Of a stretch of DNA of 64,000 bases, positions 1 to 11,099 are shown piece by piece. A program made the position numbers and the translations under genes. The notes under the pieces were generated by a model that did no database searches, had not been told where the DNA came from, and saw nothing but the letters and a program-made list of their open reading frames with translations. Position 1 is the stretch's first letter. Each line of letters opens with the position of its first letter. Source of the stretch: Rhinopithecus roxellana (Eukaryota > Chordata > Mammalia > Primates > Cercopithecidae); the NCBI RefSeq assembly GCF_007565055.1, contig NC_044558.1:79323444-79387443 (forward strand), given 5' to 3'.

Positions 1-1538
1 AGCTTTATTTCTCACATCCCCAACATGGAAATACAACACACAAAAATTACACTTACCAACTCTTAAATTTTTCAGTTGACATGACAGATGTTAAATATCC
101 TCCTCTCATGTGATGCTAAGACCTTGGCTACTTTATTACTCATACCTTGTTTCATAATATAGTACCCCAAAAGTCTCTTCTCATTACAGCATTACAACAT
201 CAACTCCAAGTCCAGAATCTCACCACCTCTGTCAGATAATGATGCATGGCTCCCTACATGTGGTTCCTTAAATAAAGCTATTTGTATGCAGTTTCTCTCA
301 ATTTTAAGGCTTTGGGAACTAAATACATAACTTGTGTTCCTGCCCCCGTGCACCCAACGCACAAAGCTTAAACAAGTATAGAATAATCATTGCAGACACC
401 CTTGCTTAAAAGGAAGGAAAATGAGATCCACAGGAATATATATATTTAAAAATACATGTAACTCAACTATCTTCTACAAAATAGTGATGTTGGTGATTTT
501 CGGTAATGGTGCTGAATGAAAATTCAGGTGTTTCTCAGTCTTTTCCCGCAATTCCCAGCCACATCTCTCTGTTTGCTTAGATACTGGATTGCTTTTTCTG
601 AGCCTCTCACTGTATCTCAGAATTGTTTTCTTCTATTTCTGAACAAAAAATCAACACTTTGTCTTCATCACCTGACACAAGTGAAAAGCGTGTTATTCAA
701 CTCCAGCAATGCAAAAGTTTCTGACAGCCAGTGAATAACTAATGGACTCATCCTTCCAAGGGAAGGAGTTGTGTCAGGAGGAATATGATGTGATAAACCA
801 ATGTTGACATCTGAGGACAGAATGAAAAGCCAGTTAGTAGAACAACAAAACCATGTGCTTCATGATTAGCCACCAAGACAATGTCAGTTCTCTTTTTGCT
901 GCATTCAGCTGTCAAAGTAAAGAAAGTTTCTTTGAATCAATTTGCATGTTCTGAATTTCTAACTCTGAACCCTTGATCCAAGGTAAAGGGAAACTTAAAC
1001 TTTCCTGCTTGCTTGCACCAAGAGTGAACTATCTATTTCTCATTATTCTGCTATGTTTTAGAAGAGATCACACCCTTCTTGGTGTCACTGTGGCTGAGAT
1101 TATTCTGACCAGCCAGGACACTGTTACTCTGCCTTGGATTCTGAAGGCCTCATGTGCTCTCTCTTGAGTGTGGCACAAAGATGGGGCTCCTGATTGGACA
1201 GCAGAGTCTCTATGTGCTCCAGAGGCCTGGACCTGCTGTACCCAGAGTCATCTCCACCCCACTCTGATTTTCCTGCTCCAAACAAATGCTAAAAGTAACA
1301 ATCAAATGATCCCCTAAATGGTCAATTTTTTTGTTTCCTCTCAAATTCTTTCAGATTATTTGATATATTTTGGTTTTTTTTCTAATGTATTTTTTAAAGG
1401 TCAGCTTCTAAAAAGTACACACAAATCTCACTCCCTTCCCTACCATTGCCTTTAGAGTACATTTTAAGTGGAAATGTGGTTACATTGATACAAGCCAAGC
1501 ATTTTCATCATCTTCTAACAAAGACTTGAGAGAATATG
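1..1538. other. Unassigned non-coding DNA
   Basis: AT-rich sequence in which I recognise no gene or repeat family. The two open frames at 516-734 and 973-1167 have no recognisable domain and no splice or promoter context, so I treat them as chance. It could be intergenic or deep intronic sequence. Confidence 0.5.
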
Positions 1539-1539
1539 T

Positions 1540-1819
1540 ATTTATTTATTTATTTAGAGATGAAGTTTCACCCTTTTGCCTAGGCTGCAGTGAAGCGGCG
1601 TGATCTCGGCTCACTGCAACATCTGCCCCGCTGATTCAAGCGATTCTCCTTCCTCGGCTGGGATTATAGGTGCCCATCACCACACCCAGCTAACTGTTGT
1701 GTTTTTAGTAGAGACAGGGTTTCGGCAGGCTGGTCTCGGACTCCGGACCTGACTTGATCTGCCCACCTTGGCCTCACAAAGTGCTGGTGTTACAGGCGTG
1801 AGCCACTGGGCTCTGCCAG
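1540..1819 (-). mobile_element. Old Alu (AluJ/S), minus strand
   Basis: Reads as a reverse-complement Alu: a TATT-rich tail remnant at 1539-1556, then the right arm (GTGATCTCGGCTCACTGCAA) and left arm, ending in GGCGTGAGCCACTGGG. Many substitutions and small deletions, for example in the TCTGCC...CTGATTCAAG part, suggest an older subfamily. Alus are non-coding SINEs mobilised by L1 enzymes. No target-site duplication was clear. Confidence 0.88.
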
Positions 1820-1931
1820 CAGAGCATTTGAGAGACACATGAATGGTGCTCTCTTTAGAAGTTTCATGTCTGCTCCGAAAACCAGGTCAGGGAATAGTGA
1901 CTTTTTATATTTGTTTGGTTTTTAAAGTTTT

Positions 1932-2095
1932 CTTTTTTCTTTTTTTTTTTTTTTTTTTTTTTTTGCTTTTTATGGATACACAATAATTGTACATATGTAT
2001 ATATTTGGATACATGCATGAAATGTGTAATTTATTATAAATTTCAAAATAGCTAGAAAAGAAGATTTGAAATGCTTTCAATAGATTCAAATTTCT
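1932..2095 (-). mobile_element. Short L1 3' end with inverted 5' part
   Basis: A poly(T) run at 1932-1964 is followed by the reverse complement of an L1 3' UTR end (TATGGATACACAATAATTGT, then the GATACATGCATGAAATGTG block) to about 2030. From about 2035 the sequence (TCAAAATAGCTAGAAAAGAA) matches the same L1 3' region in the opposite orientation; compare 59870-59900, where that block is in sense. A 3' piece joined to an inverted upstream piece is the product expected of twin priming. Family is L1MA/L1PB-like. Confidence 0.6.
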
Positions 2096-2099
2096 GTGC

Positions 2100-3390
2100 A
2101 TTTCTGCTCTAGAAAGACATTCCAGTAACATCTCTTCTCCTTTATGATACATGTTGTTTCTTCACAGGATATCCTGGAGTCTGAGTTTTAATTCAATAGA
2201 TTGAAACCAATGCCTAGTCAGAAAGCGTTTTTTATATCTACAGCTTTTTTTTCTTTTTTCTTTTTTTTAAGGGTAGCGTTTTGTAACAGAAATGCTGATA
2301 ATCAGGTCTAAGTATCTCTGGAGACTGTAGCCCTCTCTTAAGATTAATGAGAAGAGATATTTCTAATAAAAATAGCAGCAGGAGATGTGCTGGGAAATGA
2401 GTTGGAAATCTTAAAATGTTTTCACAAATGCGTGACTCAGACGCTAGGTCACCAGTCTCCATCTTAGCTTCAATTATTTTTAAAAAATCCATCAATTCAG
2501 AAAGTCCTCCGTGCTTTGGGTGTGCGTTTACCACATTCCATTCTGCACTCCTAGAGAGCCACTCGGTGCCCAGTGTTCAATCATAATCACCCTTGCATCA
2601 TAGATATTATTTCAGCCTGGAGTGAGCTTGTGTGCAATATGATGAATCACTCTCCAATGGGATCTAACACGGAGAAGATTTGCAAAAGCTTGTATTTAGA
2701 GAATTAATAAAGGTAGTGATAGTGATTCACATTTTTTAAAAAAAGATTCTTTCTGTTCTTCAAATGTTAGCTTTCTTAGTCCATAGCATTATATTTGCTT
2801 ACAGATCTTGGGCTATAAATGTCTAGCACAATGCCTACTCTTAAATTGGAATTGAACAGAATTTATAAGCTGGATTGTGCAAGCATGAGAAACGTAGGGC
2901 TAAAATGTTAGGTTTGCACTGGAGATTAGGAAGGGAGAAGTGACATTTTCTGTTAATGCAAAAATAGAGGAAGATTTACCAAAATTATGTCCCAAAGGCT
3001 GACGGGGGCAGATAAGACATACATTGGTCTTTGGTTTATCTTTGGAAGGAAAGCAGATATTAAAGAGAGGCGTGTCCTCAGGGATCTCCTCTTTTATTGG
3101 CCTTAGGAAACACAGGAGAATGAATGAAGAGTATGGAAAATTTCAAGCAGGGCCTAGAAGCCAGAAAAAAAAAATGTACATGCTGATATCAAGGAGCCTC
3201 TCCCATTCCACCTTGCCCTCCTCCCCTTGGCCCAACCCCTTGCACAGCCTCAGCTCATGTAGCTTTCTCTTGTCTGTGTGTCAACTAAAAATATCTTGCA
3301 CACTTTACATAAATCATATTTTTAAATACACCAGAGTGGTTCAAATAATCTTTATAGGAGATAGCTAAGAGATCTCACTAGCAGTCCAAG
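2100..3390. other. Unassigned non-coding DNA
   Basis: No gene recognised. A T-rich run lies at 2246-2270. Open frames at 2238-2534 (minus) and 3024-3368 are short, have low-complexity or unrelated residues, and look like chance. Confidence 0.5.
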
Positions 3391-3394
3391 CTCT

Positions 3395-3505
3395 GCTGTT
3401 AACAGGATCTTAGACATGTTCTTTTCATCTGTAAAACAAAGTTGTTGGGTAGGATGACGACCAACACTGCTTCTAACATAGACACTCTGTGATTCTAATT
3501 TATCA
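3395..3505 (+). mobile_element. MIR3-like SINE fragment
   Basis: Contains TTTTCATCTGTAAAACAAAG, followed by an L3/CR1-type 3' end (CACTCTGTGATTCTAA). Ancient mammalian MIR3 elements carry this combination. Strongly diverged, so the edges are approximate. Confidence 0.45.
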
Positions 3506-3509
3506 ATAA

Positions 3510-5070
3510 ATAATGTGATGCAATATAAAGATAGCTTTCATTTTGCTATATTTTCAGACATAATAGGAAAAATCAGCAATAACCTAATTTTAAATTTTAG
3601 GCTACCACATCTCTATTTTGGAAGCTATTTCAAGTTTTCCACACTCTCCCCTCAAATTTTCTTCTTTAGATACTGGGGTTGAAGAAAGTCATGCAGGTTG
3701 AAATCTTACAGAGTTGTTCAAAGATAGTTTTGCTCAATGTAACAAATGAAAATACTGGACACCCAGTTCATTCTGAATTTTAGATAAACAACAAATAATT
3801 TTAATATAAGTATATACCATGAAATATTTGTGATATACTAAAAAATGTATCCCTTGATTACATGAAATCCAACTTTAACTAAGCATCCTATATTTTATCT
3901 GGCAATTCTATTTGAGGATTAACTAAAAGAGTTTACAAAAATGCTGTGCTTAGTAAATGCTAGTTTCCTTTTACTTATTTAGTATCCCTTGCAGAACAAC
4001 CCAGAAGTAGTAAATTTCCTAATCTGTAAGACATTACAGAGTATAAAACACACCCCTATTTATTTAAGAAAATATTTATGGAAGGGAATCTAATTACTTT
4101 CTATCATATATGCATGGGAAATGAATTTTAAAATGGTTTTGCAGGGAAAATACATAATCCTACTTATGTAAATACAATATGCTGTACATTATATATAAGA
4201 AAACAATTCTGGATTGGAAGTAATAGCCAACTAGTGCTGAGAAATTATAAAATAATGTAGTTAAAAAATATATATCATCATCAGTGAATCCAAAACACAG
4301 CAGAAAAAATACCTTAAGTATGTTAGTAAGTTGGGTCTATCTCTTCTGTGCGTTATTATAAAAACAAATGCCAGTACAGTCATTCTCAGAATATTGGTAA
4401 CTAACAATCAAGGTGTAATATTAAAAAATGACATTAGCATGAATTTCCATCCTGCACTTGCAGGCTGGGTAAATAAAAAACAAGCACAACAACAAAAAAC
4501 ATGAATTTTGAATGAATTCTCACTCAGGGAATGTGGGCAAATTATATGTAGATTATATGTAGACAGAATGATATTTCAGTAAAAACACTGAAGGAACAAA
4601 AAACTTTAATGAGATTCCAGTGCTATGCTCATGCATGCAGAAAAAAAAAATAATTTTCCTGACAATTACTATAGAACAAACAACAGGTGAGAAAATGAAT
4701 GAAATCCTGGAAAAACTAGCTTAATCAAGAACTCACTAGAGCTTCTATTACTGTCTGGGGCCATCAAGCATTGTGGGAGTAATAATTATAAATCAAACCT
4801 ACACAAGAAACAAACCCTACCTGTAGTTTTCCAGGTATACCGGGTCTTGATATTTTTGTTAAGTAAACCTCCCTGAGATGTCAGGTTTCTATGTTTACTC
4901 AGATGTTTTTGGCTTGCTCTTCTGACCATTATGGAGTAGCAACCTTGGTACTCTCTTGAAATCCACTATCTATAGCTCCTATTAGAGGTGGGAGCAACTA
5001 ATGGCTTTCAATGTGCAATACGGGTTGGCTGAACCTACAATAATGGTAAACAAGTTGCTTTCAGGAAAAA
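3510..5070. other. Unassigned AT-rich DNA
   Basis: No gene, recognisable repeat family or RNA gene seen. Several poly(A) and poly(T) stretches only. Confidence 0.45.
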
Positions 5071-5072
5071 AG

Positions 5073-5073
<1 letters not shown>

Positions 5074-5136
<63 letters not shown>
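5074..5136. repeat. Compound (TG)n(TA)n microsatellite
   Basis: An uninterrupted TG run of about 17 units passes directly into about 14 TA units. Such compound dinucleotide tracts are usually length-polymorphic, and the TA half can extrude or melt. The open frames across it (4982-5179, minus) are artefacts of the repeat. Confidence 0.97.
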
Positions 5137-5139
<3 letters not shown>

Positions 5140-6775
5140 GTGATGACCATATTTGATTAGAGAAGTTAATGAGGAACAAAGTATAAAGTTATAATAATTA
5201 CTAAGTGTTGGCAACTAATTTTTAAAAATACAGCCCCAATTAAAATAAAGAGGCCCAGATCCATTTTCAAAGACCAAGCAAAAAGGGTAATTTTAGAGCT
5301 GAGAGGCAATAAATGTATAATTGGCACAGAGATCAAGGAACATCGGCCATGTTCCGTGTCAGCATCATGGATCAGAAAACAGTGGTAGAAGTTCGAAGTG
5401 ATAGAACCCAAGAGTCCATTAGGATATAGAGTTGGAAACAACTGGAAAATAATCTCCTGGGCAATGAAAGAGCCATAGACATGACCCCCGGCTCTCCCTC
5501 TATCCCAGGTCCTGTACAGGGACTTGGCTCACATTAGGCACCCAAGGAGCATTGGTGAAATAAATGAACAAACAAAAATTGAATTTAATTCCCTAGTGTC
5601 CATGGAAATATAGAGTGAAGACACTGAACTTCCCTTTGTATATAAATGTGTAAGATTAGCCAATTATCTATTTTTAGTAAAATATCAAAAAGTTAAATTG
5701 ACTTCAGCTGCTGTGTGTGTAAAAAAAAGGGATGTGATTAACAAAAACAAAAGTGTACTATCTTTAAATGTATATTTTCAGGTGACTTTTAAAGACATTT
5801 TTCACAATGCATATATATATAATTTTATGATAAAAATTATGTTCATTTGAATTAATTTTAGGGAAGCACAAACTAAGTGACAATCGAGCAATGAGCAGAT
5901 GGGATATTGATTCCCAGGTCACCAACTGTTGCCCCAAAATGACTTTCACTCAAATCTCAAGCCTGGGATCGATGCCATAATCCCTAACAACATGTAAGGA
6001 GAAAAATAAAATGGAACACACTGCATCACTACTTTGTAAACGTTGTGGTGCAGGGGCTGTTTCCCTGATAAGAAAAAGCTGCAGCATCTGCCATCAGGCA
6101 TCCACCCCACCTCATTCCTTCTCTTTTCTCAGTACATGCATCACAGTTATGACCCCAGCCAGCCTCCCACCTAAGTGGTCCTGGAGCCAGAGCTCAGAGG
6201 CTAGATTTATTTTCCAGGAAGAGGCCCCAGTGAGCTTACAGAACATTCACCAAAATGATGGTTCTCTTCTCCATAATTCTGTCTGGAAAGCAGCATCTGA
6301 CCTGTAGCTTATGTGATATCCCAGGGCTGGTGGGTCATGACAGAGGCTATCGGGGAGGACAAACAATGTGGCATCTGGGAAAGGATGATGATCCAAACCA
6401 CAGGGCTCCAGAAGAGGGATGGGAGAGCTCAGGGCCGGGGTTCAGCCTGACTTGTGCTTTCCCTTCACCAATTCCCCACCTTTCTTCCTGGGAAATGCTC
6501 CCAACCACAAATGCAAGTAAATGAATGAGTCTTTTGCTGTGATAAATAACAGTGGCTGGATTTGCCAATGTCCAACCCTGCAGGGGGGTGTGGGTGGGGC
6601 TCAGCGCTCTGTTGCAGTCACCAGAGAGGGTGTACTGCTTCCTTCCTAAGTGCTAGAGTTGTAGTTTGAGATAAAGGAGGGCCGAGATAGGGGGATGGGA
6701 CCCCTGAGAGAAGAGAGACATTTTTTGCTAAGGTAGTCCTTTAGGTAGAGGTGAGCACCTAAACAAAACAAGAAG
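5140..6775. other. Unassigned non-coding DNA
   Basis: No gene recognised. The open frames between 6011 and 6568 overlap on both strands and show no known domain. A weak L2-like 3' end is listed separately at 5470-5575. Confidence 0.45.
5470..5575 (+). mobile_element. L2-like 3' end fragment
   Basis: The end resembles a diverged L2 3' end, which typically reads CACATAGTAGGTGCTCAATAAATG followed by TGAATGAA; here it is TCACATTAGGCACCCAAGGAG, then AAATAAATGAACAAAC. Confidence 0.4.
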
Positions 6776-7078
6776 GGTTGGGTACAGTGGCTCATGCCTG
6801 TGATCCCAGCACTTTTGGGAGGCCAAGGCAGGTGGATCACTTGAGCCCAGGAGTTTGAGACCAGCCTAGACAACATGGTAAAACCCCATCTCTACAAAAA
6901 AATACAAAAATTAGCCAGACGTGGTGGTGTGGGCCTGCAGTCCCAGCTATTCGAGAGGCTGAGGTAGGGGGATCACCTGAGCCTGAGGAGGTCAAGGCTG
7001 CAGCGAGCCATGATTCTGCCACTGCACTCCAGCCTGTGTGACAGAGTGAGACTCTGCTAAAAAAAAAAAAAAAAAAAA
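6776..7078 (+). mobile_element. AluJb-like SINE
   Basis: Full dimeric Alu in sense orientation, from GGTTGGGTACAGTGG to a run of about 19 A. The middle reads CATCTCTACAAAAAAATAC, and the right arm has GGTCAAGGCTGCAGCGAGCC; both are AluJ-type positions. Overlapping minus-strand frames (6646-7336) are shadows of the Alu. Confidence 0.93.
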
Positions 7079-7164
7079 CACCAGTAAAGAATAGAAAAAG
7101 AAAGAAAAGATAAAGAAAACAGGGAGATATCCAAGAAGAGACTTTGCAGGCATGGGCGAGTCAC

Positions 7165-7365
7165 AGGACTTGGGTTCAAGTCCCGCCTCTGTCATCTGTT
7201 GACACAAGGACCTCAGGAGAGTGGCTTTCCCTTTAGGCTGTGTGCTTCTCTCTATGGGGGAAATAATAGTTCCTACCTCACTACGCTTAGCAGTATTGAT
7301 AATATACATAACACACTCAGCACAGCATTGACACATTGCAAATACTTAAATAAATGTTACTGCTT
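7165..7365 (+). mobile_element. MIRb SINE
   Basis: Sense-orientation MIR: GACTTGGGTTCAAGTCCCGC (tRNA-derived B-box region), a deleted core, then AATAATAGTTCCTACCTCACTA and a 3' end with AATACTTAAATAAATG. Ancient mammalian SINE. The open frame at 7199-7534 runs through it and is chance. Confidence 0.75.
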
Positions 7366-7369
7366 AAAA

Positions 7370-8880
7370 AACAAAACAAGAAAAGCAGAAGAGCCAGAAC
7401 CCCAGAGGGAAGACAAAAGTTTTAAAGATGTCAGAAGTGCAATGCTTTATGCTCATACACTTGCAGGTCCATGGATCCAAATGTGGGTAAACTGGGCCAG
7501 TGTGCATCATCTCTATACCACCTCCACAATCTGAACAACTGGACATCAGCATGGTGGACAGTTTATTTTCTTTTAACAACCTCCTCAATCATCTCTGGTT
7601 ACAGATTGACTAGTCTATTAAAATGAAGACAGACATGAGTTGCAAACCTCACGCTCTTTCTGCAACTGAAACTACCACCAAAGTTGTAGCTAGTTGCCTT
7701 CTCAGGGTGGTACTGAAGCCTTCTCCAAGTAGCATTTAGAAAGTAATTTTTCTGAGCATCCTGGTGGCACAGACATCTTAAAATCTGAAAAAGATGAACT
7801 GTGGTAAAACATTTATTGACAACTCATAGAATGGTAAGTTCCTCCTATCACTAGCAGGAATCCAGTCGAAGTCTTTTGAAGCAATTGTTGATTTGAAAGT
7901 CCAGTGTCTTGTATCTTAAACCGAGAACACAGTAATGGGATGCAAAGAAACGAGAAACAAAGATATGTATACATGACTGTAAGCTGATCTTTTAGGAGTT
8001 TGTTGAAATCTGCAAACCTTCTTCACTTTGCTCATTTGCCATGATTTGTCACCTTCACCGGGATAAACACAATTATCTCCTCCCCCAGTTCTTCTATCAC
8101 TGCCTGGTCTAAGGTTAGAAAAACAACCTTAACGCTCTTTTGTCTTTGGAGTTTATGCAGGATATTTATGAGAAGGTGACTGGGTGACTTTATCCAGGAG
8201 CAACTCATGTGACATACGCCCTTTGTCCGTGGTTCACTAATCAACACCAACTGACCCATACCATCTACTCAACTGGAACAAGAATAAACAGTTACTTGGA
8301 GTTATCAAATAGATACCCACATTACAGTCACACTGAATGAGTTTATCACTGAATTCCCTTCATCCTTGGGTCTGTAGAACTGATACATCACATTCCTCCT
8401 TGTTTCAGAGGAACTCATCAAAATCTCCAAAAAATATGTTCAGAGATATCTTCCTTAGCCTGGTGTTCACTGATGCGCTCATGAAGGTGATGTTCTGCGG
8501 GCATTCAAGGATCATCACCTGCTCCAAAGTCTGACCCACCATTGGCTGGCCAGTGGCCAATCAGATAATCTCAATGGCATGAACCAACAGTGGGCTGTCG
8601 GCACTGCACTGTGATGTAACAGAACCTGGGACCTGCGGCCATGCTGAGCTAGGACAAGAGGCAGAAGCAGAGAGAGAGGAGCCACCCTGAGAAGAAAGGG
8701 ACCAGGTGAGCTTTTCTCTGTTGGCACCCTGCAGTTTAGCTCTTTTTTTACTCTATGCTCTCAGATCAACCCCAGACGAACTGCTATAGCTTTCCAATAC
8801 CTCTTGTTTCTTGGGCCTTCCTAAGTAATCATCTCTCCTTCCTGATACCAGATAACTCTCCCTGAAAGACCACTCCACAA
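7370..8880. other. Unassigned non-coding DNA
   Basis: No gene established. A minus-strand frame at 8032-8259 has ordinary amino-acid composition and no family that I recognise; a second readable minus-strand segment just upstream is interrupted by a stop. A decayed coding sequence is possible but unproven. See also the CCAAT palindrome at 8541-8561. Confidence 0.4.
8541..8561. promoter_or_regulatory. Near-palindrome with two opposed CCAAT motifs
   Basis: ATTGGC and GCCAAT sit head to head around TGGCCAGTG. Opposed CCAAT boxes can bind NF-Y, but no TATA box, CpG island or first exon is evident nearby, so function is speculative. Confidence 0.2.
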
Positions 8881-8884
8881 TCTT

Positions 8885-9072
8885 CTGGTAACTTTGTGAA
8901 CTTAGGCAAGTTACTTAACTTCTCTGGGCATCAGTTTCCCCATCTGTAAAACAGCAACAATAACCCTCCCCCTATCCCACAGAGTTGCCCTGAGGACCAA
9001 AATAACAAATTCATGTGAGAGATTTGTGTATATGGCCTGAAACATAAAGCACACTTAATAACAATGACTGAT
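8885..9072 (+). mobile_element. MIR SINE
   Basis: Sense MIR core: AACTTAGGCAAGTTACTTAA, CATCAGTTTCCCCATCTGTAAA, then a diverged 3' half ending near ATAAAGCACACTTAATAACA. Confidence 0.78.
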
Positions 9073-9189
9073 TATACTGGGTACTTCATTTTTCTGAACA
9101 CCTACTGGAGGATTGGAATTAGGATGGGGTCCACCTGCATCCAACCTGCTACTCCCTCTGGTTTGGGAGTGGCGCAGTGGTGTGTTAGT

Positions 9190-9412
9190 TAATAGCAAAA
9201 ACTCTGGGGCTGGTCTGAGGTTAAGCCTGGTTCTACCACTTACTAGCTGTGTGGCCCTGGGCAAGTTACCTAACTTCTTTGTTCCATAATTTCCTCACTT
9301 GTGGGATGACAATAATAGTAACTATCTCATAAAATACATTGTAATAAGAAGGTAATGTATCTAAAATGTTTAAAGCCATGTCTGACACCTATTGTGAGTG
9401 CTGTACATAGTA
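9190..9412 (+). mobile_element. MIR SINE
   Basis: A well-preserved sense MIR: CTGGTTCTACCACTTACTAG, TGGCCCTGGGCAAGTTACCT, then AATAATAGTAACTATCTCAT. The second of two MIRs in the same orientation within 350 bases. Confidence 0.85.
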
Positions 9413-9424
9413 ATTATACTATGT

Positions 9425-10240
9425 CGTCCTCCCAGATTTCCCCAGCATCCAGACTGGTCTTTCTAAATCACAGGTCTCTCCAGGCCCTGCTTCTGCTCCA
9501 CACCCTTCAGTGAACCCCTCAAAGTGACCTTGAAGCTTGTGCTACTTGGCTCAGACATCACACACTAGGCACCTGACCCCTGCCACATCTCCAGCCTCAT
9601 CTTACTCCACACGGCAGCCACAGATGCACTTTCTCCCCCAGGGCATTCGTCCATTTTCATGCTGCTGATAAAGACATACCCAAGACTAAGTAATTTACAA
9701 AGAAAAAGAGGTTTAATGAACTCACAGTTCCACATGGCTGGGGAGGCCTCACAATCATGGTGGAAGGCGAAAGGCACATCTTACATGGCGGCAGAATGAG
9801 AGCCAAGTGAAAGGGGAAACCCCTTATAAAACTGTCAGATCTCATGAGACGTATTCACCACCATGGGAACAGTATGGAGGAACCTCCCCCATGATTCAAT
9901 TATCTCCCACCAGGTTCCTCCCACAACACATGGGAATTATGGGAGCTACAATTCAAGATGAGATTTGGGTGGGGACACAGCCAAACCATACCATCCACCC
10001 ACCCTAGACCTACACAGATGCTATGGCCTCTGCCTGGCAGTTGTTCCCAGAATCCATGTCTTCTACATTAGAGCAATGACTCTCCTTCATCTTTTGAGTC
10101 TCAGCTTAGTGTCCACCTCCTCCAGGAAGCCTGTCTTGACTTGTCAGGTTACATCAGATGCCCACTCTTTAAGCTCATCTCCACCAGACCACTTATCATC
10201 TGTGCTGTAATCCTTGGCGTATACATCTGCTTCTCCACTC
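9425..10240 (+). mobile_element. L2 LINE 3' part, split by a THE1 LTR
   Basis: The left piece (to about 9643) follows the L2 ORF2 3' coding pattern: TTTCTAAATCACAGGTCTCTC, CACCCTTCAGTGAACCCCTC, CTGCCACATCTCCAGCCTCAT. The right piece (from about 9993) resumes with GGCCTCTGCCTGGCAGTTGTT and CCACCTCCTCCAGGAAGCCTG. The reading order is colinear across the LTR, showing that the LTR inserted into an existing L2. Confidence 0.72.
9644..9992 (-). mobile_element. THE1/MST-type MaLR solo LTR
   Basis: The reverse complement begins TGGTATGGTTTGGCTGTGTC and contains CCCATGATTCAAT (plus-strand sense), CCTCCCCAGCCATGTGGAAC and the end TTCATTAAACCTC...GTCTTTATCAGCAGC. Length of about 349 bp fits THE1. These are ERVL-MaLR LTRs with no coding capacity alone. 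It sits inside an L2 element. Overlapping open frames at 9565-10007 are shadows. Confidence 0.85.
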
Positions 10241-10241
10241 G

Positions 10242-10280
10242 TGTTTGTTTGCTTGTTTGTTTGTTTTGTGTGTGTGTGTG
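10242..10280. repeat. (TTTG)n/(TG)n simple repeat
   Basis: A GTTT-type tetranucleotide tract passes into about six TG units. Confidence 0.9.
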
Positions 10281-10394
10281 CTTAGATGCTATATCTGACT
10301 AAAGGTTGCCTCATCACCAGGCAAATATTTTTCTCACCTAACAAGAGGCAAGTGGTTCTGGGATGGGCTTGTATAAGCTACATGGATGTGCTTT

Positions 10395-10462
10395 GGTCAA
10401 GAATTAGGCCGAGGCAGACATCAGGCCTGGTCAAGAATTAGGCCAAGGCAGACATCAGACTC
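10395..10462. repeat. 34-bp tandem duplication
   Basis: Two adjacent copies begin at 10395 and 10429, each starting GGTCAAGAATTAGGCC and differing at only a few bases (GAGGCAGACATCAGG versus AAGGCAGACATCAGA). Confidence 0.92.
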
Positions 10463-10600
10463 CGTGGGATTGGTGAGCAGGCGTACACCTCCACTTATTT
10501 TATAACCTGTTTGTGTAAGCTCATACATGGCTCTACACCACTATTGTCTGTAAAAGGTATAACTAACCTGCTGATGCTGTTCAGGTGCTGTTGGTCTTGG

Positions 10601-10660
10601 CTCAGCTCAGTATGGCACAGCATGGCACAGCATGGCATGGCATGGCACAGCACAGCTCAG
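10601..10660. repeat. (CATGGCACAG)n mini-tandem repeat
   Basis: Degenerate 5- and 10-base units of the form CATGG/CACAG repeat about eleven times, between two CAGCTCAG motifs. Confidence 0.88.
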
Positions 10661-10958
10661 TGCTGGTGCCCAGAAAGAGAGTGTGAAACTGCTGATGCCT
10701 GTGAGAGCTACCCACCCTGAAGGTGGGCAGTTGGGAACCAGGAACTGACTTGTGCCTGGAGACAGAAAGAATTAAGCTGTGAACTCTGACAGAGCTGGTC
10801 TTGCAGGCCAGGAAGAGCAGCTCCAGGCATGGGGGTGGCAGGAGCCACAGGGCCGGAACAGACAGCTGAGATAAAGGTGGACAGTATGGGAGAGCTGCTG
10901 ATGAGAGAGCTGCGGAATAAAACCATATTCACCTGCTTGCAGCCCCCCAAGCACTCTC

Positions 10959-11045
10959 CCCCTCTCCTCCTCCTCCTCCTCCTTATTCTTCACCCCTCCT
11001 CCTTTTTCTTCTTCCTCTCTCTCTCTTTCTCTCTCCATCCCTCCC
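10959..11045. repeat. CT-rich polypyrimidine tract
   Basis: Consists of CTC, CTT and CT units with very few purines. The opposite-strand frame at 10772-11038 (Arg/Glu-rich) is a shadow of it. Confidence 0.88.
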
Positions 11046-11099
11046 TATTGTTAGGAATATTAATAATGCCCAGAAGTCTCAAGCAAACTTTCTAGCTGC

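Larger units (their letters stand above)
10330..10960 (+). mobile_element. Possible ERV LTR-like tract
   Basis: A GC-richer block ends near an AATAAA at about 10917 (GCGGAATAAAACCATATT), followed by a CT-rich stretch. It holds a 34-bp tandem duplication and a TGGCACAGCA mini-repeat. The arrangement resembles an old LTR, but I cannot name the family and see no clear TG...CA edges. Open frames here (10511-11095) are probably chance. Confidence 0.35.

Noticed and set aside
10772..11038. Glu/Arg-rich minus-strand frame
   Set aside because: Antisense of the CT-rich tract at 10959-11045.
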